From assembly GCF_014648395.1 (NCBI RefSeq), contig NZ_BMRA01000002.1, positions 310,001-374,000 on the forward strand: a stretch of 64,000 bases of DNA, in the 5' to 3' direction. The notes beneath the pieces are model-generated. The model saw nothing but the letters and a program-made list of their open reading frames with translations. It ran no database searches and was not told where the DNA came from. Made by a program: the position numbers and the translations under genes. This DNA comes from Micromonospora fulviviridis (GTDB lineage: Bacteria; Actinomycetota; Actinomycetes; Mycobacteriales; Micromonosporaceae). The first letter of the stretch is position 1. The number at the start of each line of letters is the position of its first letter. This document shows, piece by piece, positions 52,108-63,074 of the stretch.

Positions 52108-54418
52108 AGACGGCGGCGAGTACGGCGGCCTCGATGCGGTCGCGGTCGGCGTCGGGCGGCCAGCCGCCGACGAGGTAGAACGCGTCCACCACGTCGCCGC
52201 CGAGGGTGGAGATCCGGGCGGCCCGCACCTGGGCGCCGGCCTCGTCGAGGGCGCAGGCGACCCGGTAGAGCAGCCCGGCCGCGTCGGCGGCGCGCAGCTC
52301 CAGCAGCACCGCGTCGGTGGCCGCCTCGCGGTGCCAGACCACCCGGGGCGCGGCGCCCTGGCCCCGCGCGGCCAGGGCCCGACCGCGCAGCCGCTGGGTG
52401 ACGGAGACGTCGCCGCTGACCGCGCGGCGCAGGTCGGCGCTGAGCGCGATGGGGTCGGGGGCCAGCCCGTAGCGCGGCTGCACCCGGCACTGCACCAGGG
52501 CCCGGCCGTCGACCGTGGCGGCGTCCGCGGAGATCACCTCCAGCCGGTGCAGGGCCAGGCAGCCGGCCACCGTGGCGAGCAGTCCCCGCCGGTCGGCCGC
52601 GGCCACCGACACCCGGTCCTCCCCGAGGTGTACGACGGGCAGCGGCCCGGCGACCAGCGCCGGGTCGGGGGCCGGCGGGGCGGGCACCACGCCGGTGTCC
52701 AGGGCGGTACGCACCCGGGCGACGAGTTCGGCGACGAGCCGCCCCTTCCAGTCCGACCAGGCGGCCGGCCCGGTGGCCGCGGCGTCGGCCCGTACCAGGC
52801 CGTGCAGCAGGTCCAGGGTGGTGGTGTCGCCGACCCGCTCGGCGACCCCGGCGACGGTCTTCGGGTCGGAGAGGTCCCGCCGGGTGGCCACGTCGGGCAG
52901 CAGCAGGTGCAGCCGGACCAGCTTGGCGATCAGCGCCGCCTCGTCCTCGGGCAGCCCGATCCGGGCGGCCACCGCCTCCGCCAGGGGCGCGCCCACGGTG
53001 CTGTGGTCGCCCGGCAGTCCCTTGCCGATGTCGTGCAGGAACGCGCCGAGCAGCAGCAGGTCGGGTCGGTCCACGTCGCGGGTGTGCCGGCTCGCCTCGT
53101 ACGCGGCCTGCACGAGGTGCCGGTCGAGGGTGAACCGGTGCACCGGGTTGTGCTGGGGCAGGCTGCGCAGCCGGGTCCACTCGGGCAGCCAGCCGTCGAT
53201 GAGGCCGTACCGGTCGCAGGTCTCCCAGGCGGGCACCAGGCCGGGACCGGCGCCGAGCAGGGTGATCAGCGCGGCCCGGGCGGCCGGCGGCCAGGGCGCG
53301 GGCAGCGGCGGGCAGTACGCGGCCAGCCACTCGCAGGTGGCCCGGGCGATCGGCAGCCGGGTGGTGGCCGCGGCGGCGGCGACCCGCAGCGACAGGCTCG
53401 GGTCGGGGCGGGCGCCGATGGCGGCGCGGGCGAGCACCAGCTCGCCGTCCTGCTCGACCACGTCCCGGGCCACCGGGCGGCGCAGCGGCCGGCCGGCGGC
53501 GGTCCGGTGCCGGCCGGCGCGGAGCCGGTCGGCGGCACGCCAGGCGTCGTCGAGGGCGTGGCTGACGGTCCGGGCGTCCCCGGCCACCCGGCGCAGCAGC
53601 GCGTCGCCGTCGACGGCTTCAGGTCGCTGCGCGGCGTCAGACGCGCCGAGCTGAAGTTGTCGCAGGCCGAGCAAGGCAGCGACGCCGTCGCGTTCCTGGG
53701 CGACGAGCCGGTCGACCCGGCGGCCGACCTGCTGGTGCAGCGCGTCACGGGTGTCCAGCAGCCGCCGGTGCGCGGCGTGCACGGCGGGGCGGAGGGCGTC
53801 GGTGACGCCGGCCGTGGCGATGGCGCGCAGGAGGCCGACGTCGCGCAGCCCGCCGGCCGCCTCCTTGAGGTCACCCTCGAGCAGGAAGGCCAGTTCGCCG
53901 TGGGTGGCCCAGCGGGCGTCGGTGATCTCCCGCAGCTTCGGCAGCTGCCGGACGGCGGTGCGCCGCCAGTGGTCGGTGGCGGTGTGGACGAGCTGGTCGG
54001 CGAGCGCCCGGTCGCCCGCCAGGAACCGGGCGTCGAGCAGGCCGAGGGCGACCTTGACGTCGTCCTGGGCCACGGAGAGCGCCTCGGCGACGGTCCGCAC
54101 CGAGTGGTCCAGCCGCAGCCCGGCGTCCCAGATCGGATACCAGAGCGAGGCGGCCAGCTCGTCGGTGCCGGGCACCCCGGCGTGCAGCAGCACCAGGTCG
54201 AGGTCGCCGTAGGGGGCGCACTGGCGGCGACCCAGCCCGCCGACCGCGATCAGCGCGATCCCGTCCCGTGCCGGGAAGAGGCCGCGCAGCCAGGCGTCCA
54301 GGGCGTCGGCCCGGGCCGCCCGCGCCTCGGCCCCGATCCCCCCGGGTACGCCGGCGACCTCGTTGACCACGAGCGGGCCGTCCCCGATGGGGTCGGTCGT
54401 CGTGGTCAACGAGGTCAC
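52106..54418 (-). CDS. glnD: [Protein-PII] uridylyltransferase family protein
   Basis: 770 aa nitrogen sensor that modifies PII. Nucleotidyltransferase motif GGLGRRQCAPYGDLDLVLLH at about 57-76; HD domain LLLGAFLHDIGKGLPGDHST; two ACT domains (DRRGLLATVAGCLALHRLEV and LRAADAAGLLYRVACALDEA). Shorter than the 890 aa E. coli enzyme, as usual in actinobacteria, where the orthologue adenylylates GlnK. Part of amtB-glnB-glnD; gap of 17 bases after glnB. Confidence 0.94.
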   Translation of the reverse strand: MTSLTTTTDPIGDGPLVVNEVAGVPGGIGAEARAARADALDAWLRGLFPARDGIALIAVGGLGRRQCAPYGDLDLVLLHAGVPGTDELAASLWYPIWDAGLRLDHSVRTVAEALSVAQDDVKVALGLLDARFLAGDRALADQLVHTATDHWRRTAVRQLPKLREITDARWATHGELAFLLEGDLKEAAGGLRDVGLLRAIATAGVTDALRPAVHAAHRRLLDTRDALHQQVGRRVDRLVAQERDGVAALLGLRQLQLGASDAAQRPEAVDGDALLRRVAGDARTVSHALDDAWRAADRLRAGRHRTAAGRPLRRPVARDVVEQDGELVLARAAIGARPDPSLSLRVAAAAATTRLPIARATCEWLAAYCPPLPAPWPPAARAALITLLGAGPGLVPAWETCDRYGLIDGWLPEWTRLRSLPQHNPVHRFTLDRHLVQAAYEASRHTRDVDRPDLLLLGAFLHDIGKGLPGDHSTVGAPLAEAVAARIGLPEDEAALIAKLVRLHLLLPDVATRRDLSDPKTVAGVAERVGDTTTLDLLHGLVRADAAATGPAAWSDWKGRLVAELVARVRTALDTGVVPAPPAPDPALVAGPLPVVHLGEDRVSVAAADRRGLLATVAGCLALHRLEVISADAATVDGRALVQCRVQPRYGLAPDPIALSADLRRAVSGDVSVTQRLRGRALAARGQGAAPRVVWHREAATDAVLLELRAADAAGLLYRVACALDEAGAQVRAARISTLGGDVVDAFYLVGGWPPDADRDRIEAAVLAAV

Positions 54419-54435
54419 GTCGGTCGGCTCCGGCG

Positions 54436-56212
<1,777 letters not shown>

Positions 56213-56302
56213 GCTGGCCTCCTAAAGGTGAAGTCTCCTCCTTCGCGGCTTCCGGGGCAGCGTCGCCCGTACGCCGGTTGCGCGGAAGCTTGCTCGGCGG
56301 CT

Positions 56303-56362
56303 GTTTCCTTCACCGACACCGCTCGATTTCCGACGCGTGACGGGTTGTTTCCGGCGTGTGAA
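56303..56362 (-). promoter_or_regulatory. GlnR-type nitrogen box before amtB
   Basis: Read on the minus strand: TTCAC-n6-GAAAC-n5-GTCAC-n6-GAAAT-n6-GTGTC-n7-GAAAC, at 56358-56362, 56347-56351, 56337-56341, 56326-56330, 56315-56319 and 56303-56307. This fits the GTNAC-n6-GAAAC consensus for actinobacterial GlnR as three a/b pairs. Predicts nitrogen-limitation induction of amtB-glnB-glnD. Confidence 0.85.
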
Positions 56363-56440
56363 GAACGACGATCATGAGGGGAGAGAACGGAAGGAGTGGC
56401 CGGTCCGACGCGGAACCAGCCACTCCTCCTCGACACGCGG

Positions 56441-57229
56441 TCAGCGCAGGGCGTACTCCAGGGCGTGCCGCTCGTAGTCGAGCAGCCGCAGGTCGCGCAT
56501 GGGCCGGCGCAGGTGACCCTTGTGCACGATCCGGACGAACGCCGGCTCCCCGGCGGCGGCCATCCGCCGGATGCCCTCCACGTGGTCGACGATCCGCTTG
56601 CGGATGGTCCGGATCAGCCGGTGCCGGTCCCGGGGGATCAGCCCGTACGCGTCGGCGAAGAGGCGCAGCCGGCGCGGCCGGTCCGGGTGCTTCCAGCCGA
56701 GGGTGATCGAGTCCCGGTCGGAGAAGATCGGCACCCAGGTCCAGGCCGCGTACGCCACGTCGTAGATCCGGGCGCCCGGGGAGGCCAGGTCGAAGTCGAT
56801 CAGCCCGAGGGTGCCGTCGGGCCGCCAGATCACGTTGTGCGGGGCGGCGTCGTGGTGGCAGATCACCTCGGTGTCCGGCGGGGGCGGGCCGAACGAGCGC
56901 CAGACCGCCCCGTGCGGCGGGGTGAAGCCGTACTGGGCGTCGTGGAACATCCGCAGCATGGTCGCCACGGTGACCAGGGCCTCGTCGGTGACCCAGTGCG
57001 GGGCCAGCGGGTACTCCCCGCACTCCCCCTCCAGGTACGACAGGACCTCGCGGTTGCGCTCGTCCATGCCCAGGGCGCGGGGGGCGCCGGTGAAGCCGAC
57101 GTACTCGAGGTGGCGCAGCAGGGCGTGCACCGAGGGGGTCCAGGGGCCGGCGTTGCGCCGGACCGTGTCCCCGACCCGGACCACGGTGCTCACGTTCCCG
57201 CCGTGCAGCGGGATCTCCTGTGAAGTCAC
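56441..57229 (-). CDS. Aminoglycoside-phosphotransferase-fold kinase
   Basis: 262 aa from GTG 57229 (GGGAGA six bases upstream). EIPLHGGNVSTVVRVGDTVR is the start typical of this branch; kinase-like catalytic motif VICHHDAAPHNVIWRPDG (HxDxxxxN-like, with H-H-D) and the Mg site LGLIDFDLASPG. Acceptor unknown; resistance should not be assumed, since many such proteins phosphorylate metabolites. Longer starts (57307 GTG, 57340 ATG) are possible; the last overlaps ftsY. Confidence 0.85.
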   Translation of the reverse strand: MTSQEIPLHGGNVSTVVRVGDTVRRNAGPWTPSVHALLRHLEYVGFTGAPRALGMDERNREVLSYLEGECGEYPLAPHWVTDEALVTVATMLRMFHDAQYGFTPPHGAVWRSFGPPPPDTEVICHHDAAPHNVIWRPDGTLGLIDFDLASPGARIYDVAYAAWTWVPIFSDRDSITLGWKHPDRPRRLRLFADAYGLIPRDRHRLIRTIRKRIVDHVEGIRRMAAAGEPAFVRIVHKGHLRRPMRDLRLLDYERHALEYALR

Positions 57230-57314
57230 GTACGGTCTCCCGAGGCGCGGCGCCAGGTGGTCGCTGGGGTCGCGCCACCCCGCGTAGGCGCGATCGTCAG
57301 TCGTCACGTCGAGG

Positions 57315-58508
57315 CTACGCGTCCCGGGCGAGCGGCTCATTGCCGAGCAGCGCGTCGACGAACTGCGCCGGGTCGAACGGGGCCAGGTCGTCGGGGCCCT
57401 CGCCGAGGCCGACCAGCTTCACCGGGATGCCCAGCTTGCGCTGCACGGCGATCACGATGCCGCCCTTGGCGGTCCCGTCGAGCTTGGTCAGCACCACGCC
57501 GGTCACGTTGACCACCTCGGTGAAGACCCGGGCCTGCTCCAGGCCGTTCTGCCCGGTGGTGGCGTCGAGCACCAGCAGGGTCTCGTCGATCGGGCCGTGC
57601 TTCTCCACGACCCGCTTGACCTTGCCCAGCTCGTCCATGAGGCCGACCTTGTTCTGCAGCCGGCCGGCGGTGTCCACCAGCACGGTGTCGACCGCCGTGT
57701 CGATGCCCCGCTTGACCGCGTCGAAGGCGACGCTGGCCGGGTCGGCGGCCTCGGGGCCGCGGACGGTCTCCGCACCCACCCGGCCGCCCCAGGTCTCCAG
57801 CTGGTCGGCGGCGGCGGCCCGGAAGGTGTCGGCCGCGCCGAGCAGCACCGTCCGGCCGTCCGCGATGAGCACCCGGGCGATCTTGCCGCAGGTGGTGGTC
57901 TTGCCTGCCCCGTTGACCCCGACCACCAGCAGCACCGCCGGGACGCCCTCCTTGGGGGCGGTCTTCAGCGACCGGTCCAGGGTCGGGTCGAGCGCGTTGA
58001 CCAGTTCGGCGGCGAGCAGCGTGCGCAGCTCGTCGACCGACCGGGTGCCGAGCACCCGGGTCTGCTCGCGCAGCCGGTCGACGATCTCGCGGGTGGAGTC
58101 GATGCCGACGTCGGCGGTGATCAGGCTGTCCTCGATCTCCTCCCAGGTGTCCTCGTCGAGGCGGTCCCGGCTGAGCAGGCCGAGCAGGCCCTTGCCGAAG
58201 ACGTTCTGCGAGCGGGACAGCCGGGAGCGCAGCCGGACCAGCCGGCCGGCGGTGGGCTCGGGGACCTCGATGGTGGGCAGCGGCGGCGCCTCGACCACGG
58301 GCGGCGGCTCGACCAGCACGCCGGTGCGCAGGTCCGACTCCGCCGCTTCGACCGGCGGCCCGGCCAGGTCCTCCTCGGCCCTGGTGTCGACCTCCGTCTC
58401 CGGCAGCGGCGGCTCGGGGCGCCGGCGCAGCCGGGGCACCACGAGGCTGAGGCCGCCGAGGATCAGCGCCACGAGCAGGGCGAGTGCGACGAGGAGGTAT
58501 TCCGTCAT
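57315..58508 (-). CDS. ftsY: SRP receptor FtsY
   Basis: 397 aa. N-terminal membrane helix (MTEYLLVALALLVALILGGL), then an acidic linker (PEPPLPETEVDTRAEEDLAG), N domain (LIT ADV segment DSLITADVGIDSTREIVDR) and G domain with VVGVNGAGKTTTCGKIARVL, DTAGRLQNK and TKLDGTAKGG. The helix makes it a membrane-anchored form, unlike E. coli. ATG 58508 with AGGA upstream. Interacts with Ffh (46813-48366). Confidence 0.96.
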   Translation of the reverse strand: MTEYLLVALALLVALILGGLSLVVPRLRRRPEPPLPETEVDTRAEEDLAGPPVEAAESDLRTGVLVEPPPVVEAPPLPTIEVPEPTAGRLVRLRSRLSRSQNVFGKGLLGLLSRDRLDEDTWEEIEDSLITADVGIDSTREIVDRLREQTRVLGTRSVDELRTLLAAELVNALDPTLDRSLKTAPKEGVPAVLLVVGVNGAGKTTTCGKIARVLIADGRTVLLGAADTFRAAAADQLETWGGRVGAETVRGPEAADPASVAFDAVKRGIDTAVDTVLVDTAGRLQNKVGLMDELGKVKRVVEKHGPIDETLLVLDATTGQNGLEQARVFTEVVNVTGVVLTKLDGTAKGGIVIAVQRKLGIPVKLVGLGEGPDDLAPFDPAQFVDALLGNEPLARDA

Positions 58509-58654
58509 GCCCGAAATCCTGTCAGATGCCGGCGACGGCGTCCCACTCACCGCCTCGGCACGTGAACAAGCTGCGGGTACGCTCGCGGCTGGAAGGCGTG
58601 CCGCAACCGCCGGCCGGGTAGGAAAGGGTTAATGATCTTCGTCGGAGGTGCGCC

Positions 58655-60367
58655 GTGACCGGTTCCCGTCTGCTCATCGGCCCCCTGCTGCGCCGGGTCG
58701 TGGGCACGCGCGCCACCGTCTGGGTGGAGACCAGCGCCCCCGCGGTGGTCACCGTCCGCACGGCCGGCGGGGCCACCGGCAGCGCGCCCACCTTCTCGGC
58801 GTACGACCACCACTACGCGATCGTGGTGGTGTCGGGGCTGGCCCCGGACAGCAGCACCACCTACGAGGTGCTGATCGACGACGAGGTGGCCTGGCCGGTG
58901 CCGGAGAGCGGCTTCCCGGCCAGCGTGATCCGGACCCGCGCGGCGGACGACCGGGACCAGCCGGTGCGCCTGATCTTCGGCTCCTGCCGGGAGACCACCC
59001 AGCACGCCACAGCCCGCAAGCTGCCCCCGGACGCGCTGGACGCGTACGCCCGGCGGCTGATCGATGCCCCGGACCCGGACTCGCTGCCCGACCTGCTGGT
59101 GCTCCTCGGCGACCAGGTCTACGCGGACGAGACCTCGCCGACCGTGCGCCGGCTGCTCAAGCGGCGGCGGCGCCGCCCGAAGGGCGCCCCGGCCACCCAG
59201 GTGGTCAGCTTCGACGAGTACACGAAGCTCTACCTGGAGTCCTGGCGCGACCCGGAGATCCGCTGGCTGCTCTCCACCGTGCCGAGCGTGATGATCTTCG
59301 ACGACCACGAGATCATCGACGACTGGAACACCTCGGCGTCCTGGCGGGCGGACATGCGCGCGCAGCCCTGGTGGGCGGAGCGGATCCGCAGCGGCCTGGC
59401 CTCCTACTGGGTCTACCAGCACCTGGGCAACCTGGACCCGGACGAGATCGCCGCCGACCCGGTGTACGCCAAGGTGATGGCCGCCGAGGACGCCACCGGC
59501 GTGCTGCACGAGTTCGGCGAGCGGGTCGACCAGGAGGCCGACGTCGCGCACGACACCGAGCGCTGGCGGGCCGTGCAGTACCAGTGGAGCTACGCGCTGG
59601 ACCTGGGACGGACCCGCCTGGTCATGCTGGACAACCGCTCCAGCCGGGTCCTCGACTCCGGCAACCGGGCGATGCTGCCGCCGGGCGAGTGGTCCTGGTT
59701 CCTGGACCGGGCGCACGGCGTCTACGACCACCTGGTGGTCGGGGCCTCCCTGCCCTGGCTGCTGCCGCCCGGCATCCACCACGTGGAGTCCTGGAACGAG
59801 AAGCTCGCCGACTCCCCCCGGCCCGCGGTCGCCAAGCTCGCCGAGCGGATGCGGCGGGCGCTGGACCTGGAGCACTGGGCCTCGTTCCGGCGCTCCTTCG
59901 AGGCGCTCGGCGAGCTGTTCGCCCGGCTGGGCAGCGGCACCGCGCCGCGCGAGGGGGCGCGCGTCGGCGCCGGCCCGGCGTACCCCCGGCCGGCCTCGAT
60001 CAGCGTGCTCTCCGGGGACGTGCACCACTCGTACGTGGCCCGGGCCCGGTTCGCCGACCGGAGCGTACGCACCCCGGTGCACCAGCTCACCTGCTCCCCG
60101 ATCCACAACCAGGTGCCGGCGGGAATGCGCCCGCTGATGCGGCTCGGCTGGAACCCGGGGCCGGCCGGGGCGACCCGGGCGCTGGCCCGCTCGGCGGGGG
60201 TGCGCCGCCCGCTGGTGCGGTGGAAGAAGCTGGCCGGACCCTACTTCGGCAACGCCGTCGCCACGCTGACCCACCAGGGCCGGGCGGCCGACGTGGTGAT
60301 CGAGGGCACCACCAGCGACGGGCACCTGCGCACGGTGGCGCGACAGCGGCTCAGCGACGAGGTGTGA
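58655..60367 (+). CDS. Alkaline phosphatase D-like metallophosphatase
   Basis: 570 aa. N-terminal fibronectin-like segment (about 1-95) then LIFGSCRETTQ, LLGDQVYADE, MIFDDHEIIDDWNTSASW and LSGDVHHSYVARARF, the PhoD metal-binding motifs in order. No Tat signal is visible at the start (MTGSRLLIGPLLRRVVGTRA), unlike classic PhoD, so location is uncertain. GTG 58655. Substrate is not predictable. Confidence 0.88.
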   Translation: MTGSRLLIGPLLRRVVGTRATVWVETSAPAVVTVRTAGGATGSAPTFSAYDHHYAIVVVSGLAPDSSTTYEVLIDDEVAWPVPESGFPASVIRTRAADDRDQPVRLIFGSCRETTQHATARKLPPDALDAYARRLIDAPDPDSLPDLLVLLGDQVYADETSPTVRRLLKRRRRRPKGAPATQVVSFDEYTKLYLESWRDPEIRWLLSTVPSVMIFDDHEIIDDWNTSASWRADMRAQPWWAERIRSGLASYWVYQHLGNLDPDEIAADPVYAKVMAAEDATGVLHEFGERVDQEADVAHDTERWRAVQYQWSYALDLGRTRLVMLDNRSSRVLDSGNRAMLPPGEWSWFLDRAHGVYDHLVVGASLPWLLPPGIHHVESWNEKLADSPRPAVAKLAERMRRALDLEHWASFRRSFEALGELFARLGSGTAPREGARVGAGPAYPRPASISVLSGDVHHSYVARARFADRSVRTPVHQLTCSPIHNQVPAGMRPLMRLGWNPGPAGATRALARSAGVRRPLVRWKKLAGPYFGNAVATLTHQGRAADVVIEGTTSDGHLRTVARQRLSDEV

Positions 60368-60380
60368 GTACCCTCTCAGC

Positions 60381-60806
60381 GTGGACGAGAGCCTGCGCGC
60401 CGTGGAGCACGAACTGACCGCGCTGCTGCGGCGGGGGCGCGCGCTCTCCTGGGAGATCGCCCGTGAGGTCCATCCCAACCTGGAGCCCAACGCCTACGGG
60501 CTGCTGCTCTGGCTGCGCCGGTCCGGCTCGACCCGGCTCACCGACCTGGCCGGCAAGCTGGGCATCGGCAAGGGCACGCTGAGCCGGCAGATCGGCGGCC
60601 TGGAGGCGCTGGGGCTGGTCCGCCGCGACCCGGACCCGACCGACCGGCGGGCCGCCCAGCTCAGCCTCACCGAGGAGGGCACCCGGCGGTTCGACGCGGC
60701 GCGGGCGGCCCGACTCGGACAGATCCGGCGGTCGCTCGAATCCTGGCCGAAACAGGACGTCGAGGACTTCGCCCGGCTCATGCACCGGTTCAACGAGACC
60801 TTCTGA
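60381..60806 (+). CDS. MarR family transcriptional regulator
   Basis: 141 aa. Winged helix: NAYGLLLWLRRSGSTRLTDL, AGKLGIGKGTLSRQIGGLEA and RRDPDPTDRRAAQLSLTEEG, typical of MarR. GTG start at 60381, 13 bases after the phosphatase gene. Lies 113 bases before the DHA2 exporter, and the spacer contains two palindromes (60846-60886), so it probably represses the exporter. Confidence 0.92.
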   Translation: MDESLRAVEHELTALLRRGRALSWEIAREVHPNLEPNAYGLLLWLRRSGSTRLTDLAGKLGIGKGTLSRQIGGLEALGLVRRDPDPTDRRAAQLSLTEEGTRRFDAARAARLGQIRRSLESWPKQDVEDFARLMHRFNETF

Positions 60807-60845
60807 CCGGATCCATCCGGAATAAGAGCTGCGCCACGTGCGGTT

Positions 60846-60886
60846 GTTGCTTGAGGCAACCAAGCCATACGGTTGCCTGAGGCAAC
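60846..60886 (+). promoter_or_regulatory. Two tandem MarR-type operators
   Basis: GTTGCTTGAGGCAAC (60846-60860) and GTTGCCTGAGGCAAC (60872-60886); the second has perfect 7-bp arms around G. Centres are 26 bases apart, placing both on similar DNA faces, 34-74 bases before the exporter start. Confidence 0.82.
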
Positions 60887-60919
60887 TCTTTCCCCCGTCT
60901 TTTCCGGAGGCATTCCACG

Positions 60920-62539
60920 ATGACGCAGGCGACAGCGCCCACCCGGGCGACCGCCGTCGACATGTCCCACCGGCAGATCCTGGAGGCACTCTCCGGCCTG
61001 CTGCTGGGCATGTTCGTCGCGATCCTCTCCTCCACGGTCGTCTCGAACGCGCTGCCGCGGATCATCACCGAGCTGCACGGCGGCCAGTCCGCGTACACCT
61101 GGGTGGTCACCTCGACGCTGCTGGCGACCACCGCGACCACCCCGATCTGGGGCAAGCTGGCCGACCTGACCAGCAAGAAGATCCTGGTCCAGCTCGCCCT
61201 CACGATCTTCGTGCTGGGCTCGGTGCTGGCCGGGCTCTCCCAGTCCACCGGCCAGCTCATCGCCTGCCGGGTGCTCCAGGGCGTCGGCGCGGGCGGCCTC
61301 ACCGCCCTGGCTCAGGTGATCATGGCGACGATGATCGCCCCGCGCGAGCGCGGCCGGTACAGCGGCTACCTCGGCGCGGTGATGGCCGTGGGCACCATCG
61401 GCGGCCCGCTGATCGGCGGCGTCATCGTCGACACCGACTGGCTCGGCTGGCGCTGGTGCTTCTACGTGGGCGTGCCGTTCGCCGTCCTCGCCCTGGTCGT
61501 GCTCCAGAAGACCCTGCACCTGCCGGTGGTCAAGCGCGAGGCGAAGATCGACTGGTGGGGTGCCACCCTGATCACGGCGGCCGTCTCGCTGCTGCTCATC
61601 TGGGTCACCCTGGCCGGCGACAAGTACGCCTGGCTGTCCTGGCAGAGCGCCGTCATGGTGGCCGGCGCCGTGCTGCTCGGCGCGCTCGCCCTCCGGGTGG
61701 AGAACCGGGCCGCCGAGCCGATGATCCCGCCGCGCCTGTTCCGCAACCGCACCATCACCCTCGCCGTGATCGCCAGCATCGCGGTCGGCGTGGGCATGTT
61801 CGGCGCCTCGGTCTTCCTGGGCCAGTACTTCCAGATCAGCCGCGGCGAGAGCCCGACCATGTCCGGCCTCATGACGCTGCCGATGATCCTCGGCCTGCTG
61901 GTCGCCTCCACCGTGGTCGGCCGGATCATCACCAACACCGGCCGCTGGAAGCGTTACCTGGTGGCCGGCTCGGCGCTGCTCACCGCCGGCTTCGCGCTGA
62001 TGGGCACCATGCGGGCGGACACCCCGTACTGGCGGCTCGCCGTGTTCATGGCGCTGATCGGCCTCGGCCTGGGCATGACCATGCAGAACCTGGTCCTGGC
62101 CGTGCAGAACACCGTCGGCCCGCACGAGCTCGGCGCGGCCAGCTCGGTGGTGGCCTTCTTCCGCAGCCTCGGCGGCGCCATCGGGGTGAGCGCGCTCGGC
62201 GCGATCCTCGGCCACAAGGTCAAGGACTACCTCGCCGAGGGGCTGGCCGGGCTCGGCATTCCGGCGTCCAGCTCCGGCAGCGGCGGTACTCTGCCGAACG
62301 TGCACACCCTGCCCGCCCCGATCCGCGCGGTCGTCGAGGCCGCGTACGGGCACGGCGCCGGGGACATCTTCCTGGCCGCCGCCCCGTTCGGGCTGATCGC
62401 GCTGCTCGCGGTGGTCTTCATCAAGGAGGTGCCGCTGCGCCGGAACAACGGCGACGCGATCTCCGCCGAGGTCGAGCGGGAGTCGACCGTCGCGATCGGC
62501 GGCGGCGGCCCGGTGGTACGCACGGGCGGGCGAGACTGA
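60920..62539 (+). CDS. DHA2 family drug:proton antiporter (14 TM MFS)
   Basis: 539 aa, 14 predicted helices. EmrB/QacA features: LLLGMFVAILSSTVVSNALP near the start, LADLTSKKILVQLALTIFVL, and motif C-like GGPLIGGVIVDTDWLGWRWC. Long extracytoplasmic segment near the C-terminus (IPASSSGSGGTLPNVHTLPA). ATG 60920 with GGAGG upstream. The divergent-looking operators and adjacent MarR gene indicate ligand-inducible multidrug export. Confidence 0.94.
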   Translation: MTQATAPTRATAVDMSHRQILEALSGLLLGMFVAILSSTVVSNALPRIITELHGGQSAYTWVVTSTLLATTATTPIWGKLADLTSKKILVQLALTIFVLGSVLAGLSQSTGQLIACRVLQGVGAGGLTALAQVIMATMIAPRERGRYSGYLGAVMAVGTIGGPLIGGVIVDTDWLGWRWCFYVGVPFAVLALVVLQKTLHLPVVKREAKIDWWGATLITAAVSLLLIWVTLAGDKYAWLSWQSAVMVAGAVLLGALALRVENRAAEPMIPPRLFRNRTITLAVIASIAVGVGMFGASVFLGQYFQISRGESPTMSGLMTLPMILGLLVASTVVGRIITNTGRWKRYLVAGSALLTAGFALMGTMRADTPYWRLAVFMALIGLGLGMTMQNLVLAVQNTVGPHELGAASSVVAFFRSLGGAIGVSALGAILGHKVKDYLAEGLAGLGIPASSSGSGGTLPNVHTLPAPIRAVVEAAYGHGAGDIFLAAAPFGLIALLAVVFIKEVPLRRNNGDAISAEVERESTVAIGGGGPVVRTGGRD

Positions 62540-62543
62540 CCCG

Positions 62544-63032
62544 ATGAACGCATCCGAGCGTGAGGAGTATGGCCCGGACGCCCGCCCGATGCCGTTCGAG
62601 CGCGGCACGGACGGGCCCCGGGTGGTGCTGGTCGGCGTCGACGGCAGCCGCACCTCGCTGCGCGCCGCCGCGTACGCCGCCGGGCTGGCCCGCCGGCAGG
62701 GGTCCGGGCTGGTGGTGGTCTTCGTCAGCTCGCCGGCCCCGTACGCGGGAATCATGTCCGGTGTGGTGGCCGGGGCCGTCCAGCAGACCCACGACGAGCT
62801 GGCCGCCGAGCTGCGCGAGCAGTTCCGGCGCGGCGCGGAGGAGCTGGGCCTGCCGGTGACCTTCCTGTGCCGGCGCGGTGACGCGTACGCCGAGCTGCGC
62901 AAGGCGGCCGACGAGCATCGCGCCGACCTGGTGGTGGTCGGGTCGTCCGAGCAGGCCGGCCACAAGCTGGTCGGCTCGGTCGCCACCCGACTCGTCCGCA
63001 CCGGACGCTGGCCGGTCGTGGTGGTGCCCTGA
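62544..63032 (+). CDS. Universal stress protein family
   Basis: 162 aa single UspA domain. VVLVGVDGSRTSLRAAAYAA at about 25-44; the nucleotide loop is VVVGSSEQAGHKLVGSVATR (GX2GX9G-type spacing) followed by LVRTGRWPVVVVP. Lies five bases after the exporter stop, so perhaps cotranscribed. Role unknown. Confidence 0.9.
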   Translation: MNASEREEYGPDARPMPFERGTDGPRVVLVGVDGSRTSLRAAAYAAGLARRQGSGLVVVFVSSPAPYAGIMSGVVAGAVQQTHDELAAELREQFRRGAEELGLPVTFLCRRGDAYAELRKAADEHRADLVVVGSSEQAGHKLVGSVATRLVRTGRWPVVVVP

Positions 63033-63074
63033 AATCGGGTCGCGGCCGTCGTACCCGGGCCGGAGGATGGCCGG

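Noticed and set aside
57230..57340. Longer start for the phosphotransferase-like gene at 57340
   Set aside because: Would overlap ftsY, and the extra residues are unlike the family; GTG 57229 has a clear ribosome binding site.
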